Positions 58,902-64,000 of a stretch of 64,000 nt of DNA are shown here, piece by piece (within the stretch, counting starts at the first letter, position 1; each line of letters opens with the position of its first letter). The DNA comes from Scedosporium boydii (taxonomy: Eukaryota > Ascomycota > Sordariomycetes > Microascales > Microascaceae), in the NCBI GenBank assembly GCA_002221725.1, contig NJFT01000071.1:1-64000 (forward strand), in the 5' to 3' direction. A program made the position numbers and the translations under genes. The notes beneath the pieces are model-generated. The model was given only the letters and a program-made list of their open reading frames with translations, did no database searches and was not told where the DNA came from.

Positions 58902-60941
58902 ATTGCGCAGATTCCACATTGATCCTTATATACCACGTCGTGTGGGGGACGATACCGTGCATTCCAAATAGAATGAAGACACAGAATCGCCTTTTACTCT
59001 ACCCGGACGCGGGCGATCGGGATACTCTGGGATGAGCATTTAACTTGGGATAACGGATTGCTCACGGCTAAAAATCTAGATCCGACCTGGCTCTTGCCAG
59101 CCTCGGGATCTGAATGCATGGCGAGCGAGATCCCCAAATATCATAAATTGCATATCTAAATCTTGGAATTACGCATTGCACCTGGGATGTAGAGCTGGGA
59201 TTTTGGCTGGCATTTTATATTTTATTAGTGAATGGTAGTTGGGGTTTGTTGCGACGAGTTCGATCCATCCCCAAGAAAAACAAGATTAACATCCATATAT
59301 TAGTGTTCATATCCTCACCATAGATTTCTTCCATTGATAAATTGGTCTACTAGGTCTACTAGGTCTACTAGTGTTCGGAAAGTATTGGCACGTCACAAAT
59401 CACTCCAGTGCCTAGGACGTCGGGAACAGCTCATACTGGTCCTCGCGGCAAGTGACCTAGCTGCCCATCCCTTTTCTTCGAGTCGGGGAGGGGTATTACA
59501 CACAGAACTTTTCATAATCTCCGCCGCTTGGAAATCGACTTCACTCCGGAGCAACTACCTTGAGTTTTTTAACCTCTTATTACCCCCTTGTGTCAAGTGC
59601 AGTAGTGCTTGCGAGCATAGAACTTTCAGATGAAGGCTTGAACTTGACCTCCGGCGAAGAGTTGTTTTTAGAGTGGACATTTCGACGTTGTAAAGCTGTG
59701 ATATATTACTCTCCCGTATTCCCCCGGGGCTTAGCTGTCGCGTTCGACGATTCGGTTGAAGGGCAGGTACCGACGTGAGTCTTCGTACAATCGGATTGTT
59801 GGATTGGTTGCTTAGACTATAGAGCCTTGCTGATCAACGATGAACGAGACGTGTTTATCTTAACTGCCCTAGAAGTTATACGACGTCTCAATCGACACGT
59901 AGGTGTTCAGTTGGAGCCACAGCCCGGTTGGAGTCGAGGAAGACATTCCCAAAGCCACCCAGCCTCTCGGTGGTCGTGGAAATTAGATCACAGTCTTTCA
60001 AAGACCCAAAGGCCTAAGGGCCAATATGTAACGTTTCTGAACAGTTCCTTGGGTAAAACTATCACGTTGACGGTGTTTTAAAAGAAGCTGTCTTACGTGT
60101 GGTTGTCACCGCGACACCCGCCACAAGCAGAAAGCCCTGGAACACTGGATGAACACATGCTGTTGGCAGGAAGTATCAGCACTGGGGCATAAGTATTCCA
60201 GTAACCTAGTTTAGGATGCGTTCGGCGCATAAGGGACAAGGGTTTCCCCCTGAAATCTGCCATCGGGTGCGTGGAGAGGGATGAGAAGGGGCTGTGGACA
60301 CGGATAGTAAACTGCGAAGTAGGAGATGCAAGCCATCTCCTCTTGAGTTGAGAGGAATATTATGCCTTAACCGTGTCATGCCACTTCACCCGGTCCAATC
60401 GGACCTTTAACCACGCCTGAATTTCGTTGTAAATCATCGGTTATTCTATAAGCGTATAAACTTAGGAGGCGTAAGTGATCTATCTGCTGACAATCTTGGA
60501 GCTGCCAGTCTTGCCGAAGGAAAACTATTACTCTAGAAATGTTGAACGGTCCTTTCGTAGTTAGCTCTCCAGATAGAGGATATATTACAAGGACCAAGAG
60601 CAGCTTGTTTGCCACTCAGGACGTTAAATGTCCTTACTGCCAACAAGATTCAAAAGTAGCGTTTCCAATACGATCCGAAGTAACCGACGCATCACGGCAG
60701 GAGCCAGCACTGCAAAGTTATCGAAGTCCTCTATGCCGTGCACCTATGAAGAGGCCAGGTTCAGTAGTGAAGATGCTATTACACTTGGGCCAGGACAAAA
60801 CGCAGGCAGGGAGTGTTGAGTCGGTCGGTCTGACTACCTCACGCAATTTCGCGAAACTGCCGTCCTCCTCGACCAAGCTAGATAAATCTGAGAATTTCGC
60901 TCAACAGAAATATTAGAGTAGATAGTCATCGATCCCAATTT
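58902..60941. other. Gene-poor region with short tandem repeat
   Basis: No gene is supported over about 2 kb. A 9-bp repeat GGTCTACTA occurs three times at about 59342-59370. A 125-codon ATG-initiated frame at 60539-60916 has a CxxC-like motif (VKCPYCQQD) but no other recognisable content, and I leave it uncalled. Confidence 0.45.
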
Positions 60942-61402
60942 GTAATGTTGAGGAGACAAGAGCATATGCGACGCGTCCTGGCTGGCAATACGCCGATGTA
61001 AGAGTAGGTCGTGTCACAGAGTGAAGGAGAACAGTAAGACTAGTGAAGGTCGAGTATGGGTCTGGTATGAAAGGGTCACTAATCGCTGATTCCCCCCCTT
61101 CTTCTTTTCCTCTGGAATCCTCCCTTTTTATATTCTTCCCAGCTCCTCATATGATCTTCCCCCAAGCTCTTCTGTTACTCTGAAAGTTCCCTCTTAGTTT
61201 CCCTATTCCAACCTTATCTCACACTCTAGATTCAGTACGCCTATAGCTCTATAGGCATACTCTATCCAGCCTATTTACCACATCATACCTCTCCAATTAG
61301 AATGACGACTGTCTTCCGTGCTGGTTCTGTCATTCTGAGGTGATCCTAGTGCCCCCTCTGCCCTAATGTGGCCCTGCGGCTACCTCGTGCCATAACATAT
61401 CG
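60942..61402. repeat. Possible decayed LTR-like sequence
   Basis: A block starting TGTAATGTTGAGGAG and ending GCCATAACA has a purine-rich first half, a long pyrimidine-rich middle with a TTTATATTC box, and TG...CA ends, similar in style to fungal LTRs. No target-site duplication and no second copy were found, so this is only a suggestion. Confidence 0.25.
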
Positions 61403-62910
61403 GCGTTTGCTTAGAAAACATTTACGAAACAGCATTCTGCCTGAGAGTGGAATAACGTCACCGGACATATCCTGGATTACCGCGCGCAGAGCGGAATGAT
61501 ATAATGCAGACGAGGATAGAACTAGGTCTTACGAGCTAGGGGTCGATGCCGCTTAGAATAATGTGGTTAGCGGTCTTGAGCAGTCTCCGGATCCAGGCAC
61601 GTCCACGCAGGCTCTCTGAAAGCTGACCGGCGCGGCTGGCGAGTTAACATTTCTATCCCTTACATCCCTCCCCGCACTCCACGACCCCAGACCCCATGGG
61701 GGATGCATCGTGCCACACATGTGTTTCCCAACTCTAACTCCGACGGAACTTTGAATATTCTCAAAAATGACCCTCCCTTCCGGCCGGATCCGATGCCTCG
61801 GTCCCGGATCGGTCGCGAAGCATCGCCACTTCACTTTGAATCAAGGCACTGCACATTTTGCAATCGAACGCGCTTAGTACCACGGCGCACTGCTACCGTG
61901 ACACCAACGAGTGAGTGTGCACGAAGCAGTAATGTCAGCCTATGCCTTTCGGGGCAATAGTAGCAAGGCCTAGTAGGGCCGTGGGATCGTAGTGTAGCAA
62001 TTACCGAGGAGGTCATAAACAAAGTTGCTGGGTTAGGGTCGTCTCCCAGCCGCTAAGGTAGACCCGGACGTAAACGCCTGCATGACGTTAAACATATAAC
62101 GCTAGTCCGGAGGAATGCAGCTGTTTTCAGACATCACGCTTGACAGACTATTCGTTCGTAACAGAAACAAAGTGGAAGACGAGAAACTCGTAGATCGAGA
62201 CGTTGCTCGAGCGTTCTCGGAGGAGTCCGTCGGTAATTACACGGTTGTCAGCATCGACTGACCCGTTGCCCCGACCGATGCTGCCCGCGGGGGAAAATAT
62301 CACAGTGTCACGATGTCACGATGTCACGATGCCTCGATCCCCATTCATACACATGCGGGGATGATTTAGACGGAAATTGGGGAAATCGGAGCTAAACTCT
62401 CTGTCTCCTCGCCCTTCGTTTCCGCACTCGACAAGCGCGCCAGTCAGCAGGCGGACCGAAACTCCATGAGAACAACTAGTGTCTTGGTGAATCATGACCA
62501 AATTTGACAGTGGAGTGAAAACATTCGGGTCTTTGCCTATGCCTAGATCGGAAGTGATTGGGTTCTTTGGTCTGGAGCCTGCTTATTTCGAAAAGATCTG
62601 GAGGAGTGGCGTGCGGGAGGCAAAGAAAAAGGATCTGAAAATTACTAGAACAGGGTCATCGAAAGATATCTAGCAGCATGATTGGAGCGCATATTTTCCA
62701 AGAGTGGATTCTCTGGCAGGCTCTAGCACTGGAACAGTTGGGATCAGTAGCAGGGCATGAAATTACTCCAAACATCCTAGTGCCAACCCAAACGACGCCG
62801 AAAGAGCTAGCGCCACGCAGGGCGGGAGCTCATGTGGGAAGAAAACCCAGGGATTCTTTGCCGATCCCACGCTAGTGTGCTGGTCCGCAAGCGGAGAAGG
62901 AGAAAAAGAG

Positions 62911-62949
<39 letters not shown>

Positions 62950-63177
62950 AGATCCATACTGAGAATGGATCCTAGCTTTCGTCGGATACGCAAGGCCGAG
63001 ACCATGGGGTGAAACAAGGAGTATAAAGCCACATCAAATTCTCGTCTGGGGATCTGGGGAAATCATGGAAATACTCATCACGAGCCCTTCACAGGACCTC
63101 AATACTTAATACCCATCCATCTTCTCCCGCATTCTCTTAAGTAGCGAGTGGTGGTGAGTTTCTCACTTGCAAACAAG
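61403..63177. other. Gene-poor region with tandem repeat and poly-A run
   Basis: No gene is supported. A 9-bp unit (GTCACGAT plus one base) is repeated three times at about 62306-62332. An A-run of roughly 37 bases ends near 62947. The last 150 bp before 63178 are pyrimidine-rich and presumably the promoter/5' UTR of the transporter. Confidence 0.5.
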
Positions 63178-64000
63178 ATGGAGCGACTGCCCGGATTCAA
63201 TGTCGCCAACTTCCTGGAGAAGCGGCGGCTTCTCTTCGCCGTTAACTGCATCGCCGCTCTTTCCATCTTCTTCTTTGGTTACGACCAGGGAATGATGGGA
63301 GGAGTCAACAATGCAAAGGACTACATCGATCTCATGGGTTTCGGCTATGTCGACCCAGAGACTGAGGAGCCCGTCATCACCGACAGTCTCCTTCAGGGAG
63401 GTATCGTGTCTGTCTACTACCTTGGAACCCTCGCTGGCTGTCTCCTCGGTGGATGGGTTGGCGACAAGGTTGGCAGGATCAAGACCATTGCCTTGGGCTC
63501 CGTGTGGGCTATTTTGGGCGCCTCGCTGCAGTGCTCTGCTCAAAACGCCAACTGGATGATTTGTGGTAAGTGGATCCTAAGACTGGAGATGATCCTGTGA
63601 TTAAAATCCAGCAAAGGCTGTTGTATGTGGGTTTTTCTGACATGTCAAAATTTTCTTAGCGCGAGCCGTCAACGGAATCGGTACCGGTATTCTCAACGCC
63701 ATTGTTCCGGTCTGGGCTACCGAGACGGCGGAGCACACCTCCCGAGGAAAGTTCATCGCCATTGAGTTCACTCTCAATATTTTCGGTGTCGTCGTCGCCT
63801 ATTGGCTTGAGTACGGCCTCGCCTACATTGACGGCGGCGCGTCGGCCTTCCGGTGGCGATTCCCCATCGCTTTCCAGATTATTCCCCTCATTATCCTGCT
63901 CTCCATCGTCTGGTTCTTCCCCGAGTCTCCCCGCTGGCTCGTCAAGGTTGGCCGCGATGACGAGGCTCGCTTCATCCTCCGTCGCCTTCGAGGCAGCGAG
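63178..64000 (+). CDS. MFS sugar transporter, 5' part (runs off the window)
   Basis: The first 243 residues or so of a hexose-transporter-like MFS protein, cut by the window edge. The start MERLPGFNVANFLEKRRLLF at 63178 is typical. Exon 1 holds FFGYDQGMMGGV (helix 1), the loop motif GDKVGRIKTIALG and LGASLQCSA. The 94-nt intron 63566-63659 (GTAAGT...TTCTTAG) joins NWMIC to ARAVNGIGTGI, the normal helix-4 sequence. VWATETAEHTSRG, the FRWRFPIAFQ stretch and PESPRWLVKVGR, the sugar-transporter signature before the central loop, follow. Located in the plasma membrane; proton-coupled or facilitated monosaccharide uptake is expected. Specificity cannot be told from this half. Confidence 0.93.

Noticed and set aside
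60539..60916. 125-codon ATG-initiated frame with a CPYC motif
   Set aside because: A single CxxC is not enough; no partner motif, no upstream promoter-like structure, in a gene-poor region.

Overview
The window looks like nuclear DNA of a filamentous ascomycete, most likely Eurotiales (Aspergillus/Penicillium type). Protein genes on both strands are interrupted by short introns (about 50-185 nt). One tRNA gene has a 10-nt anticodon-loop intron. Gene families are typical of such moulds: a killer-toxin-like chitinase, BBE-type and GMC oxidases, a Baeyer-Villiger monooxygenase, HPP, DUF3632, SRPK-like kinase and a sugar transporter. Family names rest on motifs I recognise in the translations. 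No database search was run, so genus and species stay open.

Layout. 0.3-4.1 kb: an unknown gene and a secreted BBE/FAD oxidase with a GC-AG intron. 4.1-10.4 kb: gene-poor DNA with two solo LTRs that keep 5-bp target-site duplications, a third decayed LTR, homopolymers, and a 68-bp sequence that recurs inside a chitinase intron. 10.4-18.7 kb: a secreted protein, an unknown gene, and a 1,537-residue killer-toxin-like chitinase (LysM, LysM, ChtBD1, GH18, then a NucA/NucB-like nuclease region). 18.8-29.7 kb: an HPP membrane protein, a 5'-truncated membrane-protein relic, a Baeyer-Villiger monooxygenase, an unknown Eurotiales-type protein and a GMC oxidoreductase. 30.5-36.2 kb: a SET-domain protein, a GPI-like secreted protein and an SGNH esterase.

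36.3-51.4 kb mixes intact and broken genes. Intact are tRNA-Thr(UGU), an enolase paralogue and a plasma-membrane H+-ATPase. Broken or suspect are an SRPK-like kinase with two TGG-to-TAG stops, a flavin oxidase with an in-frame TAA, a DUF3632 gene with a frame conflict, a small kinase with a frameshift, and an aquaporin disrupted by a 7-bp tandem duplication. 51.8-58.9 kb holds a zinc alcohol dehydrogenase, an intronless bacterial-type phosphoenolpyruvate synthase and a small four-helix membrane protein. The last 4 kb is gene-poor until a sugar transporter that runs off the right edge.

No polyketide, NRPS or terpene backbone gene is present, so this is not a classical secondary-metabolite cluster. 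It reads as an accessory region: secreted enzymes and oxidoreductases, transposon scars and several dying genes. The most interesting locus is the chitinase with a C-terminal nuclease-like region. It resembles a one-polypeptide version of the chitinase-plus-nuclease logic of yeast killer toxins, and it contains a cryptic intron that would switch the nuclease-like end off.
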